A stretch of DNA of 64,000 nucleotides from MGIIa-L3 sp038150305 (GTDB lineage: Archaea > Thermoplasmatota > Poseidoniia > Poseidoniales > Poseidoniaceae): contig JAYOTG010000008.1 in assembly GCA_038150305.1 (NCBI GenBank), forward strand, positions 14,963 to 78,962, given 5' to 3'. The notes under the pieces are model-generated. The model searched no databases. It saw only the letters and a program-made list of their open reading frames with translations, and was not told the DNA's origin. The position numbers were made by a program, and so were the translations under genes. Of this stretch, positions 27,241 to 35,325 are shown one piece after another; the first letter of the stretch is position 1, and every line of letters starts with the position of its first letter.

Positions 27241-28518
27241 TCACGTCTTGGCGTGAATTTTCAGAACGTCCCCGTCCTCAACCTGATGATCGGCACCGAC
27301 CACGCGTCGCGTGCGCCCGTCCACACCACGGATGAAACCGGCTTCCAGATCTGTGTGCACGCGTCCGGCCACCGCCTTGGCGGTGATACCTGAGGGCACC
27401 ACAAGCGCGTCAGGAAGCACCCTTCCGTCCCCGTCAACCCACCGGCCTTCGTCCTGCACGGGATAGACCACGATGCGTTCGAGGGTATCGAAGACCACCG
27501 CGTCCAGCAGGGCTTCGATGCCGGTACCCCCGGCCGAAGCCAAGGCTCCGCGCATCCGTTCCAGCGCCGCACGTTGGGCGTCGGAAAGCGGCGCATCTTC
27601 GGGGACCTCGAAGTCGACGTCGCCCGTCCGGTATCGGATAAGCCCCGCCGCGTCTGCGCGTCGAAGGGCCAACTCCATGTCCGCGAGGCACGGCGTTGCG
27701 TCCACGTCGAGGCTCAGGTGATCCATCACGCCCTCAGGGGCAAGGTCCAGCTTGTTGACCGCGACATGCAGCGGGAACAAACCTCGACGCAGGGTCTTGG
27801 CCAGGGCGCTCATCTCGTCGTCGCCCCAGGTCCACGGCTGGCCCAGGTCGTGCCCGCTTTCACGGAGGGCGTCGAGCGCTGAACCGATGAGCGCCGTGGT
27901 CGCCCCGAGGCCGCTCAGCCGCTCAACGAGGAAGCCCAGCAAGCCTCGCTCACCTTCCGCTTGGACACGACGAACACCGCGGGACCAGCCGTCGTCAAGG
28001 ACACTGGCGATCCACTGTTCGAGTTCTGTGGTCAGGAAGGTGACCTCGTGAGCGATGGACGCGGCCGCCACCGCGGGGTCGGTGGCCGGTGAAATCGGGT
28101 TGCCCTCGACGTCCGTGGCGGCCGCCCCGTCGACGACCTGAATCAGAGCATCACAGCCCGCAAGGTCGGCGAGGAAGGCGTTGCCCCTTCCGCGTCCTTC
28201 TGAGGCTCCGGGCACCAGTCCGGCCACGTCGACCAGAGCGACCGGCACATGGCGCTCGAAGTTCAGGCATGTGCCCGTTCGAGGGGAGCACATGGAACCG
28301 CCTCGGTCACCCTCGTCCTCGTCCAGACGTCCCTCTTCGATGAGGCGAGCCCGCAATTCACGGCATGGACACGGCAAGCGTGCGCGAGGGAAGGCCACCC
28401 CCACGTTCGGGTCAATGGTGCAGAACGGGTAGTTTGCGATGTCCACTTTGGCCAGCGTGGTCGCTGCAAAGAACGTGGATTTGCCGACGTTGGGCTTGCC
28501 GACCAGCCCGATGCGCAG
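27241..28518 (-). CDS. Obg/YchF-like GTPase with C-terminal TGS domain
   Basis: 425 residues from the chosen start. The G1 loop is GLVGKPNVGKST, G3 is DVAGLVPGASEGRGRGN, and G4 is NKLD in VAVNKLDLAPEG. A large helical insertion and a C-terminal TGS domain (VDGRTRRVVGADHQVEDGDV) follow. This is the archaeal YchF/COG0012-type branch of TRAFAC GTPases, which bind ribosomes or RNA and act in translation or stress responses. The start is odd. The only in-frame initiator between the preceding stop and the P-loop is CTG at 28518, which would give the family-typical M-R-I-G-L-V start. An ATG at 28534 overlaps the upstream stop as ATGA but is one base out of frame across a run of six G. Confidence 0.9.
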   Translation of the reverse strand: MRIGLVGKPNVGKSTFFAATTLAKVDIANYPFCTIDPNVGVAFPRARLPCPCRELRARLIEEGRLDEDEGDRGGSMCSPRTGTCLNFERHVPVALVDVAGLVPGASEGRGRGNAFLADLAGCDALIQVVDGAAATDVEGNPISPATDPAVAAASIAHEVTFLTTELEQWIASVLDDGWSRGVRRVQAEGERGLLGFLVERLSGLGATTALIGSALDALRESGHDLGQPWTWGDDEMSALAKTLRRGLFPLHVAVNKLDLAPEGVMDHLSLDVDATPCLADMELALRRADAAGLIRYRTGDVDFEVPEDAPLSDAQRAALERMRGALASAGGTGIEALLDAVVFDTLERIVVYPVQDEGRWVDGDGRVLPDALVVPSGITAKAVAGRVHTDLEAGFIRGVDGRTRRVVGADHQVEDGDVLKIHAKT

Positions 28519-28530
28519 GGCGGACCCCCC

Positions 28531-30513
28531 TCATTCTTCCTCGTGGGAAGAAGCGCGCAGACGGGCCACGGTGATGTCGAGCTCCGGGAGGTTGATCTGA
28601 CCGTCTCCGTCGATGTCGATGGCCGAAATCAGACGTCCCATGTCCCATGGTGGCAGGTTGGCGATCTTGGCCCCACGGAGGGCATTCTGAAGCTCGCGGG
28701 CGTCGATAGAGCCGCTGTCGTCCAGGTCAATGGAACGGAAGAAGGAGAACACGTCCTGCTTGGTTTCATCGAGGTAATCCGCCAGCATCTGGAGCTCCTC
28801 GGGGACCGCGTCCGCGTCCTCTGGGAATTCCGTGACCTCGTCGTTGTGAAGGTCAGCACGGACGGGGATGACCGTCGGGCCTGTCGCGGCCTTTCCGTCG
28901 CCGCCAATGATCAACTCGGTGTCGAGCCCAACGCCTCGGCCGAGGAGGGAACGGATGCTCGTGTTGCCTCCGGAGAGGGCGTAGGAGCGGATGTCGCTGC
29001 CGACCGAGGTGCTGGCCGAAGCAGGGGAGAAGCCGATGCGAACGCTGACCGAAGCCGCGACCATGAATCCGAGGGCGACGCCGTAGAACAGGAAGGCGCC
29101 CACGAGGTCGAAGCCCGCCATGTTGGCCAATGCGGCCTCGACCATGTCCTCGTCGGAAACACCGCGCTCAACCGCGCGGGTGGCGAGGGTGGATAACGCG
29201 GTGGACACCGTCGCGAGGAAGCCGCCCAAAGCGACCATCCAGACGGCGGTGGACGCACCGCCGGTGTCGGCCGCAGCACGGCCGTTGGCCTGGGGAAGGT
29301 AGCCGAGGGTGGCGGAAAGGGCCAGCAGGCCACCGACGGTGAAGAAGAGACCGTGGGTGAGGGCCATGTTCAGGCCGTGGAGGCTTGCTTCACCGACGAG
29401 GGTTTCCATGCCAGAGAAGTAAGCGCCGACCGCGTAAATGGGCAGCAGGAACATCGCCAGCACGCCCGCCAGGCCGGCAGGGCTGGAGAAGGCCTGAGAC
29501 GCGCCGGAGCGGGCGGTCTGGAGCAGATTGACCGAGGCCGCGAGCAGCGGAAGCATGCTGAAAGTCATCAGAATACCACCGAGGTTTTCCAGCAGGACGG
29601 GGGCGTCAACCTGACGCACCGAGACCGCAGGCACGGTGAGGAAGAGCAGGGCGAGGGAAGCCGTGGCGAGGGAGGAAGACCAGATGGCTCGCTCCGAGGC
29701 CGCGGGAATCACCGCGTAGGCGGTGCCGAGCATGAGCGCGAGCGGCAGCCAGCCTTCGAGGGCCGCTTGGGCCAACCACACGGTCTGGGTCCCGCTTCCG
29801 AGTTCACCACCGATGTACAGGAGCGGCGCGACCAGCATGACCACGAGCGCGTTGAGAAGGAACCAGCTCGTGTAGGCGATGGGCGCGTCGCCACGGTTGG
29901 CGAGGGTGATGAGGACGTTGACGAGGAGGGCACCGCCCACCACGCTGTGGAGGACCACGGAGGAGACGACCTTGCTAAGCAGGTCTTCCGTGGCCGCGTC
30001 CATGCCGAACAGGCCCGCCAAGGTCGGCAATAGGAGCACGAGCAGGGAGACGCCGGTGAAGACGAGCGCCATCATCGAGGCACTGGCCTCGCTGCTGAGG
30101 CGGCCGCCGGACGTGCGGGCGGTGGCGGTCAGGGTGGTGCCGATGAAGACCATCACCAGCCCGGTGCGCAGGGTCATGCTGATCGTCGTCGCCAACCCGC
30201 TGCCGTCGTCGTAGGACCAACCGAGGCTGGCCAGGGAGTCAAGGGCGGTGGCGTCCCAGTCGTGCCAGCGGCCCACGAAACCGAGGGTGCCCGCGAGGAC
30301 CAGCCACGCGAGACCGAAACGGGCCCACGTGCGGCCACCGCGGCCGGCGCTGTCGTCAAAGAGATCGACCGCTCCAGCCGGGGCCTTGACGAGCAAGAAA
30401 CGACCGAGGGTCTGCAGGGGCTGACTCATGCCGCCGACACCGTTCTGAACGTAGTACGCGATGAGAAGAAGAGCGCCGACCATCACGCCGACGGAAATGA
30501 ACACGGGTTCCAT
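28531..30513 (-). CDS. CcoN-like heme-copper-oxidase-fold protein without metal ligands, with C-terminal EF-hands
   Basis: 660 residues with about 12 membrane helices, then a soluble tail. The order of segments follows cbb3 oxidase subunit I: TISMTLRTGLVMVFIGTTLT (residue 110 on), IAYTSWFLLNALVVMLVAP, ALEGWLPLALMLGTAYAVIP followed by AASERAIW, LGGILMTFSMLPLLAASVNL, LNMALTHGLFFTVGGLLALS followed by ATLGYLP, and AVWMVALGGFLATVSTAL. In CcoN these hold the ligand motifs PLHTN, GHN, PHHLH and GHVH. Here they read TLRTG (R116), GWLPL, PAVSVRQ and ALTH, so only H387 remains. Heme b, heme b3 and CuB binding should be lost. Residues 596-607 (DLDDSGSIDARE) and 633-644 (DIDGDGQINLPE) are two canonical EF-hands. 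A structural or calcium-responsive role is inference, and the alignment is from memory. Upstream is a small membrane protein, downstream the GTPase. Confidence 0.75.
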   Translation of the reverse strand: MEPVFISVGVMVGALLLIAYYVQNGVGGMSQPLQTLGRFLLVKAPAGAVDLFDDSAGRGGRTWARFGLAWLVLAGTLGFVGRWHDWDATALDSLASLGWSYDDGSGLATTISMTLRTGLVMVFIGTTLTATARTSGGRLSSEASASMMALVFTGVSLLVLLLPTLAGLFGMDAATEDLLSKVVSSVVLHSVVGGALLVNVLITLANRGDAPIAYTSWFLLNALVVMLVAPLLYIGGELGSGTQTVWLAQAALEGWLPLALMLGTAYAVIPAASERAIWSSSLATASLALLFLTVPAVSVRQVDAPVLLENLGGILMTFSMLPLLAASVNLLQTARSGASQAFSSPAGLAGVLAMFLLPIYAVGAYFSGMETLVGEASLHGLNMALTHGLFFTVGGLLALSATLGYLPQANGRAAADTGGASTAVWMVALGGFLATVSTALSTLATRAVERGVSDEDMVEAALANMAGFDLVGAFLFYGVALGFMVAASVSVRIGFSPASASTSVGSDIRSYALSGGNTSIRSLLGRGVGLDTELIIGGDGKAATGPTVIPVRADLHNDEVTEFPEDADAVPEELQMLADYLDETKQDVFSFFRSIDLDDSGSIDARELQNALRGAKIANLPPWDMGRLISAIDIDGDGQINLPELDITVARLRASSHEEE

Positions 30514-30527
30514 GCATCACACCTCCT

Positions 30528-30857
30528 TCACTCGGACAGCACCTCGCCGATGACGGTGGACACGATGGCGGTCGCGCCCACGATGAGGCCGATGAGGTAG
30601 TACCAGATGCCGCTGCCACCGAGGTTTCCGAGCAGGGGCACGAGGTCACCGAGGACGGGAACGCTGTCCCAGCCGAAGACGTTGCTGAACAGGGCGAAGA
30701 GTCCGAGAAGGCCCACGCCGAGGAGGACGAGGACCATGCGGCTTGATTCTGGTTCGGCGTCGCCGACCGTGGATTCGTGGATGATGTCTGTTGATGCCAA
30801 AGGGACCACCACATGGAGCCCCAATGGGGCGTTTTGACCCACCTGAGGCACGGACAT
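30528..30857 (-). CDS. Small two-helix membrane protein, likely partner of the CcoN-like protein
   Basis: 109 residues. The first ~40 are soluble (SVPQVGQNAPLGLHVVVPLA), then helices at about 41-58 and 84-103 with a short Gly/Leu-rich loop between. No family recognised. It starts at ATG 30857 and stops 14 bp before the CcoN-like gene, so the two are almost certainly one transcript. A subunit or assembly role for that protein is inferred from position only. Confidence 0.72.
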   Translation of the reverse strand: MSVPQVGQNAPLGLHVVVPLASTDIIHESTVGDAEPESSRMVLVLLGVGLLGLFALFSNVFGWDSVPVLGDLVPLLGNLGGSGIWYYLIGLIVGATAIVSTVIGEVLSE

Positions 30858-30897
30858 AAAGATTCACCACCGTGGGTGATGAAACCGCGCGACCGCG

Positions 30898-32058
30898 TCA
30901 AGGCGCCCTGAGCCGTTCAGCGGCAGGTGCGCGACGCGAGGGGGCGAGGCCAAGCGGTGCCGGAAGGGCGCGCTCGAGGGCCAAATCTTCCGCCCACCGA
31001 GATTCACAAGCGCAGTCCAGGCCGTCAAACTCCTGCAGGTCGCCCGAGACCGCATAGCGCTCGATGGCGGCCACCACGTCAGCGTCGCATGAGCCGCAGT
31101 TGTGGGAACCGCGAACGCGACCTCCCGCGGTCGGGTGAACGATGAGGCGGCTCACCTGGTCGTCGTCGCCGTTGACGCCCCCTTCAGGGTGAACGAGGGG
31201 GTGGGCACGTCGAATCATCTCCACCAAGGACCACAGCCACGGCGGACGGTACTGGCGTGCGCGATGCAGACGATCGATGACCGTCCCGCCTTGGATGTTC
31301 ATCGGGTTGATGGAAATCTCATCCGCATCCTCAGCGATGGCGGCGATCCAATCCACGATGTGGTCCAACGCATCAGCTTCGCTCATGAAGGGCGGCTTGA
31401 ACATCAGGTAAGCCTTGACGCGCACACTGGCTTGCTTGAGGTTGGCCACCGCGCGGTCGTAGGATCTGACGCTGAAGCCCTTGTTGACGTGAAAGCGCAA
31501 CACTTCGTCGTCATAGGCTTCGAGTCCGATGGCCACGGTGAAGTCAGCGTTGACGCTCGTGGCCCAGGCGAGCTTCTCTTCCGTCAGTTGCTCAGTGCGG
31601 CTTTCGACGATGAGGTGAAGCCCGCGTTCTGCACACTCACGCAGCACCCGCTCCTGGAAGCCAACGGGGATTTCTCGGTCTTCAAGCAAAGATCCTGAGG
31701 TGTAGACCTTGACCATCTGCACGTCGGCGAAACCGTTCAACTTCGCCGCAGACCAGTCCCATTGCGCATGGAGATCCTCCTCCGTCACGTCATCGCGTGT
31801 GTCGTTGAAGTAGCCACAAAAGGTGCACCCGCTGGACCACCACCAATGGCACCCTTTTGTGCGAAGGATGACCGTCGCCGCCGAGCAGGGCGTGCCGTCG
31901 GGCAGCATCTCTGGCGTGGTGTAGACCGTTGCCGGTCGAGCGGCGTCCCAACTCGCTTGACGGCGGCGGGATTCAGGCGTGTTGGCCGGCGCTTTGACCA
32001 AGTCGTGGACCCGCTGGGCCTTCCCGCCCTGCCCGACCAAGGTCAAACGTGTCCCCAT
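30898..32058 (-). CDS. Radical SAM protein, archaeosine-synthase-associated RaSEA-like
   Basis: 386 residues. The iron-sulfur cluster cysteines lie in GCHWWWSSGCTFCGYFND (C-x8-C-x2-C), the pattern of the RaSEA/TIGR01210 family, not the classic Cx3Cx2C. The radical SAM barrel continues with VKVYTSGSLLEDREIP, LIVESRTEQLTEEKLAW and FTVAIGLEAYDDEVL. A C-terminal cysteine set (HNCGSCDADV and DCACES) follows. RaSEA works with ArcS to convert preQ0-lysine-modified G15 of archaeal tRNA to archaeosine. ArcS and TGT are not in the window. Start ATG 32058 is used; the frame extends upstream but overlaps the hydrolase gene. Last gene of a probable four-gene operon. Confidence 0.85.
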   Translation of the reverse strand: MGTRLTLVGQGGKAQRVHDLVKAPANTPESRRRQASWDAARPATVYTTPEMLPDGTPCSAATVILRTKGCHWWWSSGCTFCGYFNDTRDDVTEEDLHAQWDWSAAKLNGFADVQMVKVYTSGSLLEDREIPVGFQERVLRECAERGLHLIVESRTEQLTEEKLAWATSVNADFTVAIGLEAYDDEVLRFHVNKGFSVRSYDRAVANLKQASVRVKAYLMFKPPFMSEADALDHIVDWIAAIAEDADEISINPMNIQGGTVIDRLHRARQYRPPWLWSLVEMIRRAHPLVHPEGGVNGDDDQVSRLIVHPTAGGRVRGSHNCGSCDADVVAAIERYAVSGDLQEFDGLDCACESRWAEDLALERALPAPLGLAPSRRAPAAERLRAP

Positions 32059-32090
32059 GTGCCTCAACCCCGGCTCAGGTGAGCCTTGTT

Positions 32091-33170
32091 TCAACCTGCC
32101 GTGACCCGCAGGCCGTCCGCCCACGCCAGAAGGCGTTGCTCGTAGATGGGCGTGTGTGTGAGCATGAGCGTGACGTGGCCTTCGACCACAAGACCGTCGT
32201 CGGTGCTGTTGAAGGTGAGCTGGCTGGACTCAAACCAGCAGGTCACCTGTGACGGATTTTCGGCCGCCTCGGTGGCGGCTTCGCAGAGCGATTCGCCGTG
32301 GTGGATGCGGATGCGCATGTCGTCTTCGCCGTGGACGATGGTCATGCTGCGGTTGCCGATGTTGCGGGCGCCATCAATGGGGTTGTGCGCCACCAAATCT
32401 TCGCCAGAACTGACACGCCCCGCGAAAATGCCGGCGTCCTTCAGGAAGGTCGGATACCCTCTGAAGGCCAACTCCTCCACAATGATGTCCCCCATGTTGG
32501 AGAAGGGTGAGTCGAGGAAGACGCTGGCCATGCGCTCTTCTTGGGCGAAGGCGATGCCAACGGTGCCCGCACCCATCGAGGCGCCCATCACACCGATGCG
32601 TTCTGCGGGCACGCCTTTCTCGTCCTGAATCCATTGCCACACGGCGACCACGTCGCGCCATTCCTTCTGACCGGCCGAGACTTGACCGTCTTCGAGCGTG
32701 CTTTCCCAGTGGTCGCGCATGTCCATCATGACCACATTGTACCCTGCCTCAGCCAACATGCCTCCCGGAAGAAGCACCTCGTGGTTGGCCTTGCAGGAGC
32801 GGATGCCGTGCACCAGCAGCACCCACGGTTCGGTGGGGTCTTGCTCGACAACCCACATGCTGAGCTCAATCGCTTCGTCCTCCATCTGAACCGTCGCGTT
32901 GGACCACACCGGCATGCTCCACGAGGCCAAACCTTCCGGCGCCTCGGCGGTGAGGTTGCTCGTGAGGTTGCTGGGTGCAGCATCGATCATGTCCGTGCCC
33001 CAAAGGTGCGGTGTGAAGGAGGCCGGCGTGTTGAAGGGGGCATGGTCTTGGCAGGTGGGTTCAGCCAAGGTCGCACCGCTGTACACGATCATGCCGGCTT
33101 GGAAATAGCCGTACGGCATCAGGAACAGCAGCAGGGCCACCACCGCAGGAAGGGTCCGCTTCACGCTCAT
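32091..33170 (-). CDS. Secreted or membrane-anchored alpha/beta hydrolase
   Basis: 359 residues. An N-terminal hydrophobic segment (LPAVVALLLFLMPYGYF) is a signal peptide or anchor. The alpha/beta-hydrolase core has the oxyanion region LLVHGIRSCK, the nucleophile elbow GASMGAG (Ser), an acid in HGEDDMRI, and a probable catalytic His in EGHVTLML. It is closest in style to dipeptidyl-peptidase/BAAT-like serine hydrolases that act on peptides or esters outside the cell. The ATG at 33170 overlaps the stop of the upstream gene as ATGA and has GGAGGA in front, so translation is coupled. Confidence 0.87.
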   Translation of the reverse strand: MSVKRTLPAVVALLLFLMPYGYFQAGMIVYSGATLAEPTCQDHAPFNTPASFTPHLWGTDMIDAAPSNLTSNLTAEAPEGLASWSMPVWSNATVQMEDEAIELSMWVVEQDPTEPWVLLVHGIRSCKANHEVLLPGGMLAEAGYNVVMMDMRDHWESTLEDGQVSAGQKEWRDVVAVWQWIQDEKGVPAERIGVMGASMGAGTVGIAFAQEERMASVFLDSPFSNMGDIIVEELAFRGYPTFLKDAGIFAGRVSSGEDLVAHNPIDGARNIGNRSMTIVHGEDDMRIRIHHGESLCEAATEAAENPSQVTCWFESSQLTFNSTDDGLVVEGHVTLMLTHTPIYEQRLLAWADGLRVTAG

Positions 33171-33961
33171 TCCTCCGCGTCCCACAAGGGATGGAACACG
33201 ACGGTGGTCCCGGCGTGGACCTCTTGACCGTTGGCCCCATTCTCGCCCTGCAACAGCGTGATTTCGGGGCTCCACTCGGCAACCGGCACGCGAAGTTCGA
33301 GCAGAGGCGTGGTCGACATGAAAGCCAAGCGTTGCCCACGTCGAACCGTCTCTCCGGGTGAAGACAGAGGCGTCAGCGCGAACCTCGGTCGAACGAGGTG
33401 AGCCACCACCTCAACCCGTCGCTCAGCGGATTCAATGACCCAGCGCAGACGTTCCGACCAACCGTCCGCCGCACGGCGGTGTTCCCCGGCCACGACCGCC
33501 CCGGCCATGGGGGCGCGGTGCACTTGGAGGTCGAGAGCCCCGACGGCGAGGCGCAGGCACCAGACGTCGTCGTCGCGTTCGACGTCCACCTCGGCAAAGC
33601 GCTGCTCGGTCTCGAAGGGAGTCGAGCACGCGCCTTCGGTCCACGGTCCGCCACCAAGGTCTTCGAGAACCTCATCGCTTGAGGTGGCCGGACCCGGGCG
33701 ACGGTGCGTGGCCCGTTCGCGCCGGAGGTGAACGATGCGCCCGTCGATGGGCGCCACCAGAAGGCCAGCATCTTGGGGGATCTTCCGTGGGGGATCGCGG
33801 AAGCGCAGCAGCAGCCAGGATGCAGCACACAGCAGCAGCACGCCGAGCAGCGGACCAAGCCCAAACAGCGGGTCAACGAAGGCCGAAATCAGCAGCACGA
33901 TGCTGCCTGAGACGATTGGTGTGACCACCATCGCCGAGGAACCCTCGGCGAGCCAGGCCAT
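33167..33961 (-). CDS. Phosphatidylserine-decarboxylase-like membrane protein lacking the usual cleavage motif
   Basis: 264 residues. Two N-terminal hydrophobic segments are followed by FRDPPRKIPQDAGLLVAPID and GRIVHL, a near match to the archaeal/bacterial short-type PSD opening (FFRDP-R-IP...VVAPADG). Later come VHRAPMAGAVVAGEH and ETVRRGQRLAFM. In active enzymes the last block continues to a Gly-Ser where the chain cleaves itself to form the pyruvoyl group. Here it reads FMSTTPLLEL with no Gly before the Ser, so self-processing is doubtful. It is either a non-canonical archaetidylserine decarboxylase or a lipid-binding relative. Start ATG 33961; GTG 33973 overlapping the previous stop is an alternative. 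Confidence 0.7.
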   Translation of the reverse strand: MAWLAEGSSAMVVTPIVSGSIVLLISAFVDPLFGLGPLLGVLLLCAASWLLLRFRDPPRKIPQDAGLLVAPIDGRIVHLRRERATHRRPGPATSSDEVLEDLGGGPWTEGACSTPFETEQRFAEVDVERDDDVWCLRLAVGALDLQVHRAPMAGAVVAGEHRRAADGWSERLRWVIESAERRVEVVAHLVRPRFALTPLSSPGETVRRGQRLAFMSTTPLLELRVPVAEWSPEITLLQGENGANGQEVHAGTTVVFHPLWDAEE

Positions 33962-33969
33962 TCGCGTGG

Positions 33970-34836
33970 TCACGCTCCGTCCCAGGGATCCTCGCCGTCG
34001 TCCCACGTCGCGGTTTCCTCAGCGGGGGCCTCTTCGGCTTCGGGCTCAGCCTCGGCCTCAGGTGCCTCTTCGCTGGACGCGTCGTCGCTTGAGCCACGGG
34101 CGCGGACCTCAACCTCGTCGTCATCGGTCCCAAATTCACCGTCCGGGCCAGCCGAAATGGCGACTTCGACCACGCCAACAGGCACGACGATTTCGTCGCC
34201 AGAGCTCGTCGACGAGGCCTCTTCGGCGATGGCGCCTTCGGCCTCTTCGATGGTCATCTCGGCCGCGCGGGCTTCGACCATCGAGTCCATGCGCTCGACG
34301 AAGGCATCGGCCTTCTGCTGAGCGGCACGCTCGGCTTCCACGGCTTGCTCGATCATCTCGTAGCGCTCTTGGATGGCCTTGTTGAGGTCCTCGAAGAGGG
34401 ACATGTGCGCGACGTACCAGCCGTCACGCGCCTTCATCTCGGTCACGGCGAGCTTCAGGTCGTTGTCGAGCTCTTCCGCGATGGCGAAGACCTTGCCGAG
34501 GCGGTCCTTCTCACGGGTGTACTTTTCTTCCATCTTCTCGAGTTCGGGTTCGAGGTGCTCGACCCGCTTGGCCGACTTGGTGGAGGACATTTCGAGGTCG
34601 CGGATCTTGAGGTCCTTCTCCATCAGGAGGTTGTCCATGGCCTCTTTTTCGATCTCACGGTCGACGATTTCCTTCTCCAGGACTTCGATTTCTGCTTTGG
34701 CGTCAACCAGCTCCTTCTCTTGCTGCTCGTAGGCGGCATAGAGCTTGCGCAGTCGGTCGGTTTCGGTCTCAAGGGCCTGTTCAAGCTCGCGGATGCGGAC
34801 CTCGTCGGTCACCGTGCCTTCGTCGCTCATGCTCAT
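33970..34836 (-). CDS. Long coiled-coil protein with acidic C-terminal tail
   Basis: 288 residues. Residues ~10-200 form continuous coiled coil (heptads such as IRELEQALETETDRLRKLY and EKEIVDREIEKEAMDNLL). Then comes a short beta-like segment (DEIVVPVGVVEVAIS) and a tail dominated by Glu, Ala and Asp. There is no signal peptide or ATPase head, so it is not an SMC protein. First gene of the probable operon with the PSD-like protein, hydrolase and RaSEA-like enzyme. ATGs at 34836 and 34830 are both possible. Scaffold or cytoskeletal role is a guess. Confidence 0.78.
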   Translation of the reverse strand: MSMSDEGTVTDEVRIRELEQALETETDRLRKLYAAYEQQEKELVDAKAEIEVLEKEIVDREIEKEAMDNLLMEKDLKIRDLEMSSTKSAKRVEHLEPELEKMEEKYTREKDRLGKVFAIAEELDNDLKLAVTEMKARDGWYVAHMSLFEDLNKAIQERYEMIEQAVEAERAAQQKADAFVERMDSMVEARAAEMTIEEAEGAIAEEASSTSSGDEIVVPVGVVEVAISAGPDGEFGTDDDEVEVRARGSSDDASSEEAPEAEAEPEAEEAPAEETATWDDGEDPWDGA

Positions 34837-34974
34837 CGACCCGAGCCTATGCTCACCTGTTCGACCGTCCTCCACCCTATGAAGACGACGCCTCAGGTGC
34901 GTCGCTTGAGGCGAATGGAGCGTGGTGCGTTCCTCCACCGAATCTCACCCGTGGTACCATTCGCGTAACTTGCC

Positions 34975-34980
34975 ATTTAT
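34975..34980 (+). promoter_or_regulatory. TATA-like box of the HTH regulator gene
   Basis: ATTTAT lies in a locally AT-rich patch (TGCCATTTATCG), centred about 27 nt before the ATG at 35005. This fits a leaderless archaeal promoter. The 34837-35004 interval holds this promoter and that of the divergent coiled-coil gene, and no other gene. Confidence 0.5.
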
Positions 34981-35004
34981 CGTGGGCGAGACATACCTCG
35001 TCTC

Positions 35005-35325
35005 ATGGACCAAGAGGCGGTGTGTGACCCGGCCTACGGCCGCATGGACGATTTATTGGAGGTCTTGACGCGCTCCAAAGCCATGCACATCATGCTCGTG
35101 CTGGACCAACAGGGCCGCGCCATGCGCTTCACCGACCTCAAGCGTATCGTGGACAGCACCTCCACCACGGTCTCGCGTCGCCTGAAGGAGCTCAAAGACC
35201 ACGGACTCATTCACCAAATAGACGGGGGGGACGGCTCGGGTTCCTATGCCTTGAGCGAGGACGCGAAGTCGCTCAGCCCGATCTTTCACGACCTGTTCAA
35301 CTGGGTCGCTGCGCGTGCTCACTGA
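35005..35325 (+). CDS. HxlR/ArsR-type winged-helix transcription regulator
   Basis: 106 residues. The winged helix covers most of the protein: KAMHIMLVLDQQGRAMRFTD, then LKRIVDSTSTTVSRRLKELK as the recognition helix, HGLIHQ, and the wing GGDGSGSYALSEDAK. This resembles HxlR and ArsR regulators that repress or activate neighbouring genes in response to small molecules or redox. No metal- or thiol-sensing motif is obvious. Its targets cannot be read. It overlaps the stop of the convergent proline iminopeptidase by 7 bp. Confidence 0.85.
   Translation: MDQEAVCDPAYGRMDDLLEVLTRSKAMHIMLVLDQQGRAMRFTDLKRIVDSTSTTVSRRLKELKDHGLIHQIDGGDGSGSYALSEDAKSLSPIFHDLFNWVAARAH

Noticed and set aside
28531..30513. 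Reading the CcoN-like protein as a proton-pumping pyrophosphatase because of its many helices
   Set aside because: No DxxxDxxxD pyrophosphatase motif is present, and helix order and phrases follow oxidase subunit I instead.
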